Below are positions 1 to 8,104 of a stretch of 64,000 nucleotides of DNA, piece after piece. The notes beneath the pieces were generated by a model. That model ran no database searches. It saw nothing but the letters and a program-made list of their open reading frames with translations, and was not told the DNA's origin. The number at the start of each line of letters is the position of its first letter. Position 1 is the stretch's first letter. The position numbers were made by a program, and so were the translations under genes. The DNA is from Herpetosiphonaceae bacterium (GTDB lineage: Bacteria; Chloroflexota; Chloroflexia; Chloroflexales; Herpetosiphonaceae), in the NCBI GenBank assembly GCA_026003835.1, contig BPHZ01000008.1:62001-126000 (forward strand). Reading direction: 5' to 3'.

Positions 1-962
1 CTGTAGCCGCGCTGGGCAGCCCAGTGCAACGGAGTCATCCCATTGCTTAACCGTGCATTGGGATTGGCGCCGCGCTCCAGCAGCAGCGCCGCCTCAACCG
101 GCCGGCCATGGAGCGCGGCGGTATGGAGCGGAGTCTCGCCAAGGCTGGTGGCGGCGTTGACATCAGCGCCGCGCTCCAGCAGCAGCCGGACCAGATCGGC
201 GTAGCGCTTCTTGATAGCCCTGTGGAGGGCGGTATAGCGCCCCATCAGTGGAAAGTATTGCCTGGCTGCGCTCTCGTCGAACTCCTCTCTGGCGTCGATA
301 AGGGCCGGATCGACAGCAAGCAACTCGCTGACTCTGACTGTATCGCCGGTTCTCACCGCGATCAGGAACTGCACGGTGCGCGAGAAGCGCTGGTCATGCG
401 AGGGCCGCTGCCGGTGTAGCTGATCGTGGGCCATATCGATCATCCTTTCCTTAAGCCGCTGCCGTGAGGTGTAGAGCCGCTTCTTAATCGTCGATACCGG
501 CACCTCAAGGCACTCGGCGATCTCTTGCTGCGAATAGCCAGCGATATAGAAGAGCGTCGTCGCCAGGCGCTCGGCCTCCGGCAGCGCCGCAATTGCGCGC
601 TGCACCATACGCTGCATCTCGCGAGTCTCGACGGCATCAGCCGGATCGGGCGTAGCAGCGGGTATCTCGCCCGCAGCAGCAAGCGGAAGAGTCGCGCGCT
701 CCCTCCCGCGTACCAGCCGGTCGCCGCGCTTGATCGCAATCCGGCGGAACCAGCCGGGAAAGGCGGCCGGCTCGCGCAGATTCGGCAGGCACAGGAACGC
801 CTCGATAAAGGACTCCTGCGCCGCGTCTTCGGCCAGATGCGCATCGCCCAACATCGCGTAGGCAAGAGCATAAGCCATATCCTGGAACCGATCGACAATA
901 CGGCTGAAGGCGTCCAGGTCACCCCGCTGCGCCGCGATAACCACATGTGTCAACTCTTCCAT
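1..962 (-). CDS. ECF-type sigma-70 factor fused to C-terminal ankyrin repeats (3' end cut by window edge)
   Basis: Reading leftward from the ATG at 962 (alternative in-frame ATG at 974), one uninterrupted frame runs off the window after about 320 residues. Residues 10-85 match sigma region 2 (AYAMLGDAHLAEDAAQESF, FPGWFRRIAIKRGDR). Residues 120-170 match region 4, with a helix-turn-helix around YSQQEIAECLEVPVSTIKKR. After a charged linker the chain continues into ankyrin repeats from about residue 215, with typical units such as GETPLHTAALHGRP and NGMTPLHWAAQRGY. An ECF factor would direct RNA polymerase to a stress regulon; the ankyrin part would bind a protein partner and could act as a built-in anti-sigma or sensor (inference). 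It is divergent from the LysE/MocR operon. The sigma and ankyrin assignments are firm; the role of the fusion is unknown. Confidence 0.88.
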   Translation of the reverse strand, partial: MEELTHVVIAAQRGDLDAFSRIVDRFQDMAYALAYAMLGDAHLAEDAAQESFIEAFLCLPNLREPAAFPGWFRRIAIKRGDRLVRGRERATLPLAAAGEIPAATPDPADAVETREMQRMVQRAIAALPEAERLATTLFYIAGYSQQEIAECLEVPVSTIKKRLYTSRQRLKERMIDMAHDQLHRQRPSHDQRFSRTVQFLIAVRTGDTVRVSELLAVDPALIDAREEFDESAARQYFPLMGRYTALHRAIKKRYADLVRLLLERGADVNAATSLGETPLHTAALHGRPVEAALLLERGANPNARLSNGMTPLHWAAQRGY

Positions 963-1073
963 ATCGCCCCCCATGAAGGCCTTCTGTGTTTAAGTCCCAG
1001 TGTAGCCGAGAAAGGTTACCGGCGCAGCGGTACATTCCGGCCAGCCCGGCGCCTCGGCCAATTGTCCTACTCA

Positions 1074-1111
1074 AATCTCCTGCCATTGTCCCTGGACAAT
1101 AGCAGGAGATT
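1074..1111. promoter_or_regulatory. Interrupted palindrome, probable regulator binding site
   Basis: The arms AATCTCCTGC-C-ATTGTCC (1074-1091) and GGACAAT-A-GCAGGAGATT (1094-1111) are inverted copies: 17 of 18 positions pair, around a 2-base centre. A third half-site, ATTGTCC, lies at 1061-1067. The right arm contains the -35 hexamer of the operon promoter. The product of the adjacent MocR-type gene is the obvious candidate ligand (inference). Confidence 0.7.
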
Positions 1112-1121
1112 GATCTATAGT
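1093..1121 (+). promoter_or_regulatory. Sigma-70-type promoter of the LysE-MocR operon
   Basis: TGGACA (1093-1098) and TATAGT (1116-1121) are separated by 17 bases. This predicts transcription start near 1128 and a leader of about 40 bases before the LysE-family ATG at 1167. Confidence 0.65.
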
Positions 1122-1122
1122 G

Positions 1123-1139
1123 GCCTGGTACTACCAGGC
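1123..1139. promoter_or_regulatory. Perfect palindrome at the predicted transcription start
   Basis: GCCTGGTA-C-TACCAGGC is a perfect 8+8 dyad with a one-base centre, covering the predicted +1 site. This is the classical position for a repressor operator. It differs in sequence from the upstream dyad, so it may serve a second protein or a second binding mode of the MocR regulator. Confidence 0.55.
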
Positions 1140-1166
1140 TCATTGTTTCTATCCAGAGGTTTTGGG

Positions 1167-1775
1167 ATGGACGTTGGACTTATGCTGCGAGGTATTGCCA
1201 TAGGCTTCTCGATCGCCGTGCCCGTCGGACCAATCGGGGTGCTGTGTATTCGCCGCACGCTGGCGGAAGGCCGCGCCTATGGGATTGTCTCAGGGCTGGG
1301 GGCTGCGACCGCCGATGCGCTCTACGGCGCTATTGCCGGCTTCGGCATCACTGCAATCTCAACCATGCTCATCAACCAGCAGATGTGGTTACGGCTTATC
1401 GGCGGCCTGTTTCTCTGCTATCTAGGACTCAAAACCATGCTGGCAGCGCCCGCGCAGGAGGCAGCGCCAGCCAATAGCTATGGGCTGGCGGGAGCCTACG
1501 CCTCGACCTTGCTGCTGACGTTGACCAACCCGCTGACCATCCTCTCCTTTGCGGCAATTTTTGCCGGGCTTGGGGTGGGCACCAGTACAGACAGCTATCT
1601 CGGCGCCATGCTGCTTGTGCTCGGCGTCTTTACCGGCTCTGCGCTCTGGTGGCTGTTGTTGAGCAGTGGCATCAGCGTCTTCCGCGGCGCGTTCAACCCG
1701 GCCAGGCTCCGCTGGACCAACAGGATTTCCGGCCTGATCATTCTCGGCTTTGGCCTGCTGGCGCTGGTTGGCTAA
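1167..1775 (+). CDS. LysE/RhtB-family amino-acid exporter
   Basis: This 202-residue protein has about six hydrophobic helices and the family signature near the N-terminus (IGFSIAVPVGPIGVLCIRR), followed by a glycine-rich second helix (GIVSGLGAATADALYG) and TNPLTILSFAAIF in the middle. Members of this family export basic or neutral amino acids and related metabolites across the cytoplasmic membrane, driven by the proton gradient. The ATG at 1167 is preceded by GAGG eight bases upstream and gives the family's usual length of about 200 residues; the frame is open further upstream but without similarity. It is the first gene of the operon, 10 bases before the MocR regulator, a common arrangement in which the regulator senses the exported amino acid. 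The substrate cannot be read from the sequence. Confidence 0.88.
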   Translation: MDVGLMLRGIAIGFSIAVPVGPIGVLCIRRTLAEGRAYGIVSGLGAATADALYGAIAGFGITAISTMLINQQMWLRLIGGLFLCYLGLKTMLAAPAQEAAPANSYGLAGAYASTLLLTLTNPLTILSFAAIFAGLGVGTSTDSYLGAMLLVLGVFTGSALWWLLLSSGISVFRGAFNPARLRWTNRISGLIILGFGLLALVG

Positions 1776-1785
1776 GAGGAACATA

Positions 1786-3276
1786 ATGAAACTTTATTTA
1801 CAGCGTAACAGTGAGATCCCACTCTATCAACAGATCGCCGACCAGATCCGCGAACGGGTGCGCAGCGGCGCCCTGCCCCCAGGGACGCGCCTGCCGCCGG
1901 TGCGCCAGCTGGCAAACGAACTGGGGCTGACCAGGCTGACCGTGCATACCGCCTACGCCGAGCTTCAGGCAGAGGGGATTATCGAGTCGTTTGTGGGCCG
2001 CGGCAGCTTTGTCGCCAGCCAGTCAGGCACAGCCACAGCGCCGCCCGCCGATGCGGGCGCTCGCGCGCAGCCGCCTGCAGCCTGGGCCAGCCAGAGCCTG
2101 CTGGCGGATATGCAGCGCATGGCGTTGCAGCCCAATCTACGCTCTTTTGCCCAGGCCATTCCCGCACCGGAGACCTACCCGGTGCACGAGTTTCGCCGAG
2201 CCCTGAGCATGGCGCTCAACGACCCGGCAGCGCTCGGTTATCGTCCGACACAGGGCGAGGCGATCCTGCGCGAGCAGGTGTCGCGGCTGCTGCTGGATCG
2301 CGGCATAAATGCTGCACCGGATCTGGTGCTGATCGCCGCCGGCGCCCAGCAGGGGATCGACCTGGCATTGCGCGCCTTCGCTGAACCAGGTGATATTGTC
2401 CTTGCCGAGGAGCCGACCTACCCCGGCTTCATTGAACTGGCGGCGCAGCGCGGCCAGCGTATTGTGGGCCTACCTATCGATGAGTATGGCCTGCGCGTCG
2501 ATGCGCTAGAGGCTGCGTGCGAGGCCTACAGGCCGCGCCTGCTCTATACCGTCGCCACCTTTCACAATCCGACCGGCGTTCTTTTGAGTGCCGAGCGTCG
2601 ACAGGCGCTGCTGCGGATCGCCCGTGCCTACAATGTGCTCGTCGTGGAGGACGATGCATATGGTTTATTGTCCTATGACAATTCGCCGCCGCCGGCGCTG
2701 AAGGCAAGCGACACTGCGGGGCATGTTATCTTTATCACCAGCTTCTCGAAGGTCCTGATGCCCAGCCTGCGACTCGGCGCCGTCGTCGCCGCGGCGGATC
2801 AGCTCCCAGCCCTGCTGGCGGCCAAACGCAGCAGCGATCTGGTTTGCTCGCCGTTGCTCCAGCGGGCGCTGGCGGAATACCTGCGGCGGCCCGGCATTGA
2901 GGGACATCTACAGCAAGTGAGGCTGTTGTATGCGGAGCGGCGGGACGCTATGCTCGCCGCTCTTGAGCACCATCTGCCTGAGTGCCACTGGAGCTACCCG
3001 GCAGGCGGCCTCTGCCTCTGGCTGGCCCTACCCGAGGGCATCGACGAGCGTGACTTCTACCTGGACGCCATCGAGCGGGGCGTTGGCGTGGCTCCCGGCC
3101 GCGCTTTCTTCTCGCAGCCACAGCACGACGCGTTCATCCGACTCAGCTTCGGCGCCCATCCGCCTCAGGTCATCGAGGAGAGCGTGGCGCAGTTGGGCAG
3201 CCTGCTGCGCGAACACCTGCGCCGGCCGGCGCTGCTGGCGGCGCGCGCCTGCCGCGAATCAGGGCCACTGGTGTAG
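1786..3276 (+). CDS. MocR-type regulator: GntR winged helix fused to aminotransferase fold
   Basis: The protein has 496 residues. Residues 10-77 form a GntR winged helix (PLYQQIADQIRERVRSGALP, then LTRLTVHTAYAELQAEG). Residues 110-490 form a fold-type I PLP aminotransferase-like domain with EEPTYPGF, FHNPTGVLLS and the Schiff-base lysine in ITSFSKVLMPSLRLG. In this family the large domain binds PLP and an amino-acid effector rather than catalysing transamination. The ATG at 1786 starts directly at the conserved KLYLQRNSEIPLYQQ segment. It lies second in the operon and probably controls it through the palindromes at 1074-1139 (inference). Neighbouring genes point to an amino acid or its imine breakdown products as the signal. 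Confidence 0.9.
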   Translation: MKLYLQRNSEIPLYQQIADQIRERVRSGALPPGTRLPPVRQLANELGLTRLTVHTAYAELQAEGIIESFVGRGSFVASQSGTATAPPADAGARAQPPAAWASQSLLADMQRMALQPNLRSFAQAIPAPETYPVHEFRRALSMALNDPAALGYRPTQGEAILREQVSRLLLDRGINAAPDLVLIAAGAQQGIDLALRAFAEPGDIVLAEEPTYPGFIELAAQRGQRIVGLPIDEYGLRVDALEAACEAYRPRLLYTVATFHNPTGVLLSAERRQALLRIARAYNVLVVEDDAYGLLSYDNSPPPALKASDTAGHVIFITSFSKVLMPSLRLGAVVAAADQLPALLAAKRSSDLVCSPLLQRALAEYLRRPGIEGHLQQVRLLYAERRDAMLAALEHHLPECHWSYPAGGLCLWLALPEGIDERDFYLDAIERGVGVAPGRAFFSQPQHDAFIRLSFGAHPPQVIEESVAQLGSLLREHLRRPALLAARACRESGPLV

Positions 3277-3297
3277 AGAAGCAGAGAGCCAACTGAT

Positions 3298-4278
3298 ATG
3301 ACAGCACTACCAGTCACCTTCGATGATATCCAGCGTGCCGCCAGGCAGCTGCGGAGTGTGGCGAACAGAACGCCGGTCATGACCTCGCGCACCTTTGATC
3401 GCCTGACCGGTCGCCAGGTCTTTTTCAAGTGCGAAAGCTTTCAGCGCGGAGGGGCGTTCAAATTCCGTGGCGCGTATAACCGCCTGAGCCAGCTCAGCAG
3501 TGAAGAGCGTCTACGCGGTGTCGTGGCCTACTCCTCCGGCAACCATGCTCAAGGTGTCGCCCTTGCCGCCAGCCTCCTTAACATCCCGGCGACGATTGTT
3601 ATGCCGAACGATGCGCCTTACGTCAAGCTGCAGGCGACCAGAGAGTACGGCGCTGAAGTGGTGCTCTTTGACCGGCAGACCGGGGATCGCGAGCAGCTGG
3701 CCCGGTCGATAGCCGAGGAACGCAGCTTGACGATCATTCCTCCCTTTAATGACCCGCAGATCATCGCCGGACAGGGCACGCTGGCGCTGGAGTTGCTGGA
3801 GGATGTACCTGATTTGGATGCCATTGTCGTGCCGGTCGGCGGCGGCGGGTTGATCAGCGGCTGCGCTACGGCGGCGAAGGGCCTACGGCCAACCATCGCC
3901 ATCTACGGCGTCGAGGCTGAGGGCGCCGACGACGTGCGGCGTTCGCTCCAGCAGGGGCACATCGTCAGCATCCCTCCGCCCTCGACCATCGCAGACGGCA
4001 TCCGGACGCCGGCGCCCGGCTCGCTCACCTTTGCCATCATACAGCGCCTGGTCGACGATGTGCTCCTGGTCAGCGACGAGGAGATTATCGAAGCGCTGCG
4101 CTTTGCTGTACAGCGCATGAAGCTGGTCGTTGAACCGACAGGCGCTGTAGCTATGGCAGCAGTGATGTGCGGACGCCTCCCGGAGAGGGTGCAGCGTATC
4201 GGCGTCGTCATTAGCGGGGGCAATATCGATCCGACCCTGCTCGGACAACTGCTGGAGAGTGGAGATGTACATTCCTAG
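3298..4278 (+). CDS. Threonine/serine dehydratase family (PLP fold-type II)
   Basis: This 326-residue protein has the PLP lysine at position 55 in GGAFKFRGAYN, the SSGNHAQG substrate loop near residue 80 and the glycine-rich phosphate loop VPVGGGGLISG near residue 180. Such enzymes deaminate threonine or serine to 2-oxobutyrate or pyruvate through enamine/imine intermediates; close relatives are serine racemase and hydroxyaspartate ammonia-lyase. No C-terminal ACT-like regulatory domain is present, so it resembles the short catabolic form rather than biosynthetic IlvA. RidA, which drains such imines, is four genes downstream. The stop codon overlaps the start of the next gene by 14 bases, showing co-translation. 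The exact substrate is uncertain. Confidence 0.87.
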   Translation: MTALPVTFDDIQRAARQLRSVANRTPVMTSRTFDRLTGRQVFFKCESFQRGGAFKFRGAYNRLSQLSSEERLRGVVAYSSGNHAQGVALAASLLNIPATIVMPNDAPYVKLQATREYGAEVVLFDRQTGDREQLARSIAEERSLTIIPPFNDPQIIAGQGTLALELLEDVPDLDAIVVPVGGGGLISGCATAAKGLRPTIAIYGVEAEGADDVRRSLQQGHIVSIPPPSTIADGIRTPAPGSLTFAIIQRLVDDVLLVSDEEIIEALRFAVQRMKLVVEPTGAVAMAAVMCGRLPERVQRIGVVISGGNIDPTLLGQLLESGDVHS

Positions 4279-4948
4279 AAGCTTTGCCATCGAGGACCTG
4301 GCCCGGCTGCGTGAGCTGATGGAGCGCTTCAGCTTCGCAACTCTTGTGACCGTCGAGGATGGACTGCCCATCGCTACCCATCTGCCGTTGTTGTTCAGGC
4401 CGGCAGACCAGGGGTACGGCACGCTGCTCGGCCATATGGCTCGCGCCAACTCACAGTGGAGAACGTTTGCCGCTAACCGGGAGGCGTTGGTTATCTTCCA
4501 GGGCCATCATGCCTATATCTCGCCGGCCTGGTACACGACGCAGCCAAGTGTGCCCACCTGGAACTATATGGTCGTCCATGCCTACGGCGTGCCGCGCATC
4601 ATCGAGGACGACGAGCAGGTTGAGGCGATCTTGCGATCAACCGTGGAGCGTTACGAAGGTGTATTTGGCTACTCCTGGCGGATGGAGCTGCCTGAGGAGT
4701 TCCTGCAGCGCCAGCTGAAGGCCATCGTTGCCTTTGAGATCCCGCTATCACGTATCGAGGGCAAATTCAAGCTCAGCCAAAACCGATCCGAGGAAGATCG
4801 GCGCGGCGTTATTGCGGGACTGGAGCAGAGTCCTGATCCGGTGAACCGCGAGCTGGCGCAACTGATGCGCAAGCTGGTGCTGGAGACAGCATCGGCGCAG
4901 CATGGCCCGGAAGTCGCTGATCGTTGTAGCTTACGAGGTAGTCTATGA
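4265..4948 (+). CDS. PaiB-family FMN-binding protein
   Basis: This 227-residue protein has the PaiB hallmarks: MYIPRSFAIED at the N-terminus, HMARANSQWR, the GHHAYISPAWY segment and VPTWNYMVVHAYG. PaiB proteins adopt a flavin-reductase-like split barrel and are annotated as negative regulators in Bacillus (sporulation and protease genes), although binding of small flavins may be the real activity. An in-frame ATG two codons upstream (4259) is also possible; 4265 matches the family start. It overlaps threonine dehydratase by 14 bases and PhzF by 4 bases, so it is translated as part of the operon. What it regulates or reduces here is not visible. Confidence 0.86.
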   Translation: MYIPRSFAIEDLARLRELMERFSFATLVTVEDGLPIATHLPLLFRPADQGYGTLLGHMARANSQWRTFAANREALVIFQGHHAYISPAWYTTQPSVPTWNYMVVHAYGVPRIIEDDEQVEAILRSTVERYEGVFGYSWRMELPEEFLQRQLKAIVAFEIPLSRIEGKFKLSQNRSEEDRRGVIAGLEQSPDPVNRELAQLMRKLVLETASAQHGPEVADRCSLRGSL

Positions 4949-5826
4949 CCCAGCTGCCATTCTATATCGTTGATGTCTTCGCCGAGACAAAGTACGCCGG
5001 CAACCAGCTCGCCGTCGTCAGAGGCGCGGCGGCTCTCTCCGACGATGAGATGCTGCAGATCGCCAGGGAGATGAATTACTCTGAGACGACCTTTTTGCTC
5101 TCCGATGAGGAGCGCGATGGCGGCTACGACGTCCGTATCTTCACGCCTGCCGAGGAAGTGCCCTTCGCCGGCCACCCCACGCTGGGCACTGCCTACATTA
5201 TTCGACATGAACTGATTGGCAGGCCCGTTGAGCGCATTGTGCTCAATCTCAAGGTCGGCCAGATCCCAGTCGTCTTCAATGAAGACCCTGGAGGGAGGCT
5301 GTGGATGAGGCAGATCCCACCGCGGTTTGGCCGCACCTTCGACGCTACAGCGGTCAGCGCGGCGCTGAACCTCAAGCGCGAGGACATCGACGAACGCTTT
5401 CCCATCCAGGAGGTCTCAACCGGGCTGCCGTTTATTATCTGCCCGCTGAGGACACTGGATGCAGTACAGCGCGCAAGGACAGATCGAGAGCGCTTCTTTG
5501 CGCTTGTGGAGGACGCCGAGGCAAAAGCGATCCTTATCTTTGCGCCGGAGACATACGAGCAGGGCAACCATCTCAATGCGCGGGTCTTTATCGACTACTA
5601 CGGCCTCCCCGAAGACCCGGCTACCGGCAGCGCCAACGGCTGCCTGGCCGGTTACCTGGTCCAGCACCGCTACTTCGGCGGGGATCGTCTCGCTATCCGT
5701 GTCGAGCAGGGCTACGAGATCGCGCGCCCTTCCCTGTTGCTGCTGCGTGCCGGTGTTGAGAACGGCCAGATCGCCATCAACGTCGGCGGACGAGTGGTGA
5801 TGGTTGCGCGAGGCGCGTTTGTGTAA
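4945..5826 (+). CDS. PhzF-family isomerase/epimerase
   Basis: This 293-residue protein has the two-lobed PhzF fold. It opens with [20 protein letters not shown], carries the catalytic glutamate in [10 protein letters not shown] near residue 47, the [12 protein letters not shown] loop near residue 75 and [15 protein letters not shown] near residue 217. PhzF itself isomerises dihydro-hydroxyanthranilate in phenazine synthesis, but isolated homologues like this one usually act on unknown small metabolites; no phenazine genes are nearby. The ATG overlaps the preceding stop (ATGA). Its place between PaiB and RidA suggests a role in amino-acid derivative turnover. Confidence 0.9.
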   Translation: MTQLPFYIVDVFAETKYAGNQLAVVRGAAALSDDEMLQIAREMNYSETTFLLSDEERDGGYDVRIFTPAEEVPFAGHPTLGTAYIIRHELIGRPVERIVLNLKVGQIPVVFNEDPGGRLWMRQIPPRFGRTFDATAVSAALNLKREDIDERFPIQEVSTGLPFIICPLRTLDAVQRARTDRERFFALVEDAEAKAILIFAPETYEQGNHLNARVFIDYYGLPEDPATGSANGCLAGYLVQHRYFGGDRLAIRVEQGYEIARPSLLLLRAGVENGQIAINVGGRVVMVARGAFV

Positions 5827-5842
5827 AGGATGCTGGTTCATT

Positions 5843-6247
5843 ATGGAGCGCATCAACATCAGCAGCGGAGCACCCTGGGAGTCCATCGTCGGCTACTCGC
5901 GCGCCGTGCGCCTCGGCCCTTTCGTCCACGTTGCCGGCACAACCGCCACTGATGAGAGCGGCGCTATCGTCGGCATCGGCGACGCCTACGCCCAGACCAT
6001 TCAGGCCTTGCGCAATATCCAGCGTGCCCTGGAGCGCGCAGGCGCGCGGCTGGAGGACGTTGTCCGCACGCGCATCTATGTTACCGATATCAGCGCCTGG
6101 GAACAGATTGGCCGGGCCCATGGCGAGTTTTTCGGCGCCATCCGCCCGGCGGCGACGATGGTTGAAGTCAGCCGCCTGGTCGCGCCTGAGATGCTGGTTG
6201 AGATCGAGGCCGAGGCGATCGTCGCCGGCGAGCCGGGAGCGCGATGA
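5843..6247 (+). CDS. RidA/YjgF-family enamine/imine deaminase
   Basis: This 134-residue protein is the usual family size. The substrate-binding arginine is in [13 protein letters not shown], the conserved glutamate in VEIEAEAI, and the N-terminal [17 protein letters not shown] matches the family. RidA proteins hydrolyse reactive 2-aminoacrylate and related imines released by PLP dehydratases, protecting PLP enzymes from damage. A threonine/serine dehydratase in the same operon provides a likely source of such imines. The ATG at 5843 is 16 bases after PhzF; the frame is open a little further upstream but without similarity. It overlaps the next gene by 4 bases. Confidence 0.9.
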   Translation: MERINISSGAPWESIVGYSRAVRLGPFVHVAGTTATDESGAIVGIGDAYAQTIQALRNIQRALERAGARLEDVVRTRIYVTDISAWEQIGRAHGEFFGAIRPAATMVEVSRLVAPEMLVEIEAEAIVAGEPGAR

Positions 6248-6714
6248 TGATTCACGAGTGGAGCCGCGGCGAGTATACCATCAGCACCGACCGGGCGCGG
6301 CTGGATTTGAACCTGGTGCATCAGTTTCTTGCCGGTTCCTACTGGGCAGAGGGCATTCCTGCCAGCGTTGTGCGGCGCTCGATCGAGCACTCGCTTGTAT
6401 TCGGGCTGTACAGAGGGGCCCAGCAGCTCGGCTTTGCCCGTGTCATCACCGACTACGCCACCTTCGCCTACCTTGCAGATGTCTTTGTCGTCGAGGGCGC
6501 GCGCGGGGCAGGGCTGGGCACATGGCTGATCGAGGTCATTATCAAGCATCCAGAGCTGCAGGGGCTGCGCCGGTGGATGCTGGCAACCAGGGATGCCCAC
6601 GGGCTCTACAGAAAGGTTGGCTTTAGCGAGCTAAGCAGACCGGAGCGGTTCATGGAGCGTCACTTCCCCGATATCTACACGCGGGGCGGCGCTGCGGAGA
6701 TAAAGGAGGGCTAG
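6244..6714 (+). CDS. GNAT-family N-acetyltransferase
   Basis: This 156-residue protein has acetyl-CoA-binding motif A in [19 protein letters not shown] and the C-terminal GLYRKVGF turn typical of GNAT enzymes. The N-terminal part ([20 protein letters not shown], then [14 protein letters not shown]) resembles small acetyltransferases that act on amines or amino acids. The acceptor cannot be deduced. It overlaps RidA by 4 bases and ends where azlC starts (TAGTG), so it belongs to the operon and may inactivate the compound the operon deals with. Confidence 0.85.
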   Translation: MMIHEWSRGEYTISTDRARLDLNLVHQFLAGSYWAEGIPASVVRRSIEHSLVFGLYRGAQQLGFARVITDYATFAYLADVFVVEGARGAGLGTWLIEVIIKHPELQGLRRWMLATRDAHGLYRKVGFSELSRPERFMERHFPDIYTRGGAAEIKEG

Positions 6715-7463
6715 TGGACGCGAAGCCGAAAACACAGGAGCTGGAGAGGACACGCGGCGTCAACCTGCGCGCCCTGCTTGAGCGGCAAGCGCGCGGTGAG
6801 CTATGGCGTGGCTTCGTCGATACAATGCCGCTTTGGATTGGCGTTGTGCCGTTCGGTATCGCCTATACCCTGGCGGCGCAGACCGCTGGGCTAACCCCGC
6901 TGCAGACCCTGGCTATGTCGCTGCTGGTCTTCGCGGGAGCGTCGCAGTTCACTGCTGCTGGCCTCTTTGCCGGTGGCGCTGCCGGCCTCTCGATCATCCT
7001 GACGACCCTGGTGATCAATCTGCGCCACCTGCTGCTAAGCGCCTCGCTGGCGCCGTTCCTGCGTCACCTCAGCCTATGGAAGCGGGCGGGCCTGGCCTTC
7101 GGCATCACCGATGAGTCGTATGCTGTCGCGGTACGCCGGATTATGGAGCGTCAGGCGGGGCCTGCTCTGCTGCTTGGGGCCAATATCAGCCTCTACGTCT
7201 CCTGGCAACTGAGCACCCTGGCCGGGCTGCTGCTGGGCGGCATTATTTCCGATCCCACCGCGCTTGGGCTTGGGTTAGTCTTTCCATTAAGCTTCACTGT
7301 GCTTCTGATGCCCTATCTGCGCTCACGACCTGCCTGGGCTGCGGCTCTCGTCGCGGGCGGGCTGGCGCTGGCCGGGCGGATGCTGCTGCCTGGCAGCTGG
7401 TACTTGCTGTTTGCGGCGCTCGGCGGCAGCCTGGCCGGCGCACTCGTGGAGAAAAAGCGATGA
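6714..7463 (+). CDS. azlC: AzlC-family branched-chain amino-acid exporter, large subunit
   Basis: This 249-residue membrane protein has the AzlC pattern: FVDTMPLWIGVVPFGIAYTL, LVFAGASQFTAAGLF and INLRHLLLSASLAPFLRH, then several further hydrophobic helices. AzlC and AzlD form a small two-component exporter of branched-chain amino acids and their analogues. Translation starts at GTG 6714, which shares one base with the preceding stop and follows a strong AAAGGAGGG site. The first 35 residues are polar and longer than in many homologues. The azlD gene follows with a 4-base overlap. Confidence 0.9.
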   Translation: MDAKPKTQELERTRGVNLRALLERQARGELWRGFVDTMPLWIGVVPFGIAYTLAAQTAGLTPLQTLAMSLLVFAGASQFTAAGLFAGGAAGLSIILTTLVINLRHLLLSASLAPFLRHLSLWKRAGLAFGITDESYAVAVRRIMERQAGPALLLGANISLYVSWQLSTLAGLLLGGIISDPTALGLGLVFPLSFTVLLMPYLRSRPAWAAALVAGGLALAGRMLLPGSWYLLFAALGGSLAGALVEKKR

Positions 7464-7753
7464 ACACCTGGCTGATACTGCTTGGAATGGCGCTGGTCAC
7501 CTACGCGACGCGCGCGCTGCCCTTGCTGACCATGCGCGATGTCAATAGCCCGCTGCTGGAGCGCACGCTGCGCTACGTACCGCCGGCGATCTTCGCCGCG
7601 CTGATCGCGCCTGCACTGCTGGCGCCAGAGGGGAGCCTGGAGGCAGGTCCGCATCTCTGGGCGGGGCTTGCCGGCGTGGTAGCGGCCTGGACGACGCGCA
7701 ACATGGCGCTCACCATTATCGTTGGGCTGGGGATTTTCGCTCTTCTTCGATAG
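7460..7753 (+). CDS. azlD: AzlD-family transporter small subunit
   Basis: This 97-residue, three- to four-helix membrane protein contains the AzlD signature VTYATRALPLLTMRD near the N-terminus and the C-terminal AAWTTRNMALTIIVGLG. It pairs with AzlC to export branched-chain amino acids. It overlaps azlC by 4 bases and is the last gene of the nine-gene operon that begins at 1167. No clear terminator hairpin follows; the next gene starts 117 bases downstream. Confidence 0.9.
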   Translation: MNTWLILLGMALVTYATRALPLLTMRDVNSPLLERTLRYVPPAIFAALIAPALLAPEGSLEAGPHLWAGLAGVVAAWTTRNMALTIIVGLGIFALLR

Positions 7754-7870
7754 TGTTTTTACTGTGGAACCCCCTGTAAGATTCCGGCCTCCTCGACGAT
7801 AGATCTTTTGAGCGGTTAAGCAGCCGTTGATGGTCGCTCAAGAACACCGCCACAGATCGGGAGGAAGGCC

Positions 7871-8104
7871 ATGGACCACGAGTACCTTGCGGAGAAACTC
7901 TACGAGCAGCGAGTTCGGGATCGCAATCGCTGGATCGAAGAGCAGCGGCGGCGAAAAGAGGCTGGTCGGGATCACTCCCACATGCGCCCATGGCTCCGGC
8001 TTGCGCTGGGTAAGGCGCTGTTGCAGGCAGGGGCCGCACTAGCCGGCCATGCGGAGCGGGTTCATAAGCCCGACAAACCATGCGCCGCGGAGGGAACGCG
8101 ATGA
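7871..8104 (+). CDS. Small basic protein preceding an ECF sigma factor, function unknown
   Basis: This 77-residue protein is very rich in Arg, His and Glu (EQRVRDRNRWIEEQRRRKEAG), with a short amphipathic stretch (LGKALLQAGAALAGHAERV) near the C-terminus. No known domain is recognised. It has a good ribosome site (GGGAGGAAGG) and overlaps the sigma factor gene by 4 bases (ATGA), so it is translationally coupled to it. A role in controlling the sigma factor is plausible from position only. An inverted repeat TTGAGCG...CGCTCAA lies upstream around 7808-7840. Confidence 0.65.
   Translation: MDHEYLAEKLYEQRVRDRNRWIEEQRRRKEAGRDHSHMRPWLRLALGKALLQAGAALAGHAERVHKPDKPCAAEGTR

Noticed and set aside
440-946. 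A 168-codon minus-strand frame within the sigma/ankyrin gene
   Set aside because: It is a shifted frame of the real minus-strand gene, which encodes clear sigma regions 2 and 4.
7764-7800. ECF-type promoter (GGAAC...CGAC) ahead of the small protein/sigma operon
   Set aside because: The elements are about 23 bases apart; ECF promoters need about 16-17, so autoregulation is not supported by this pair.
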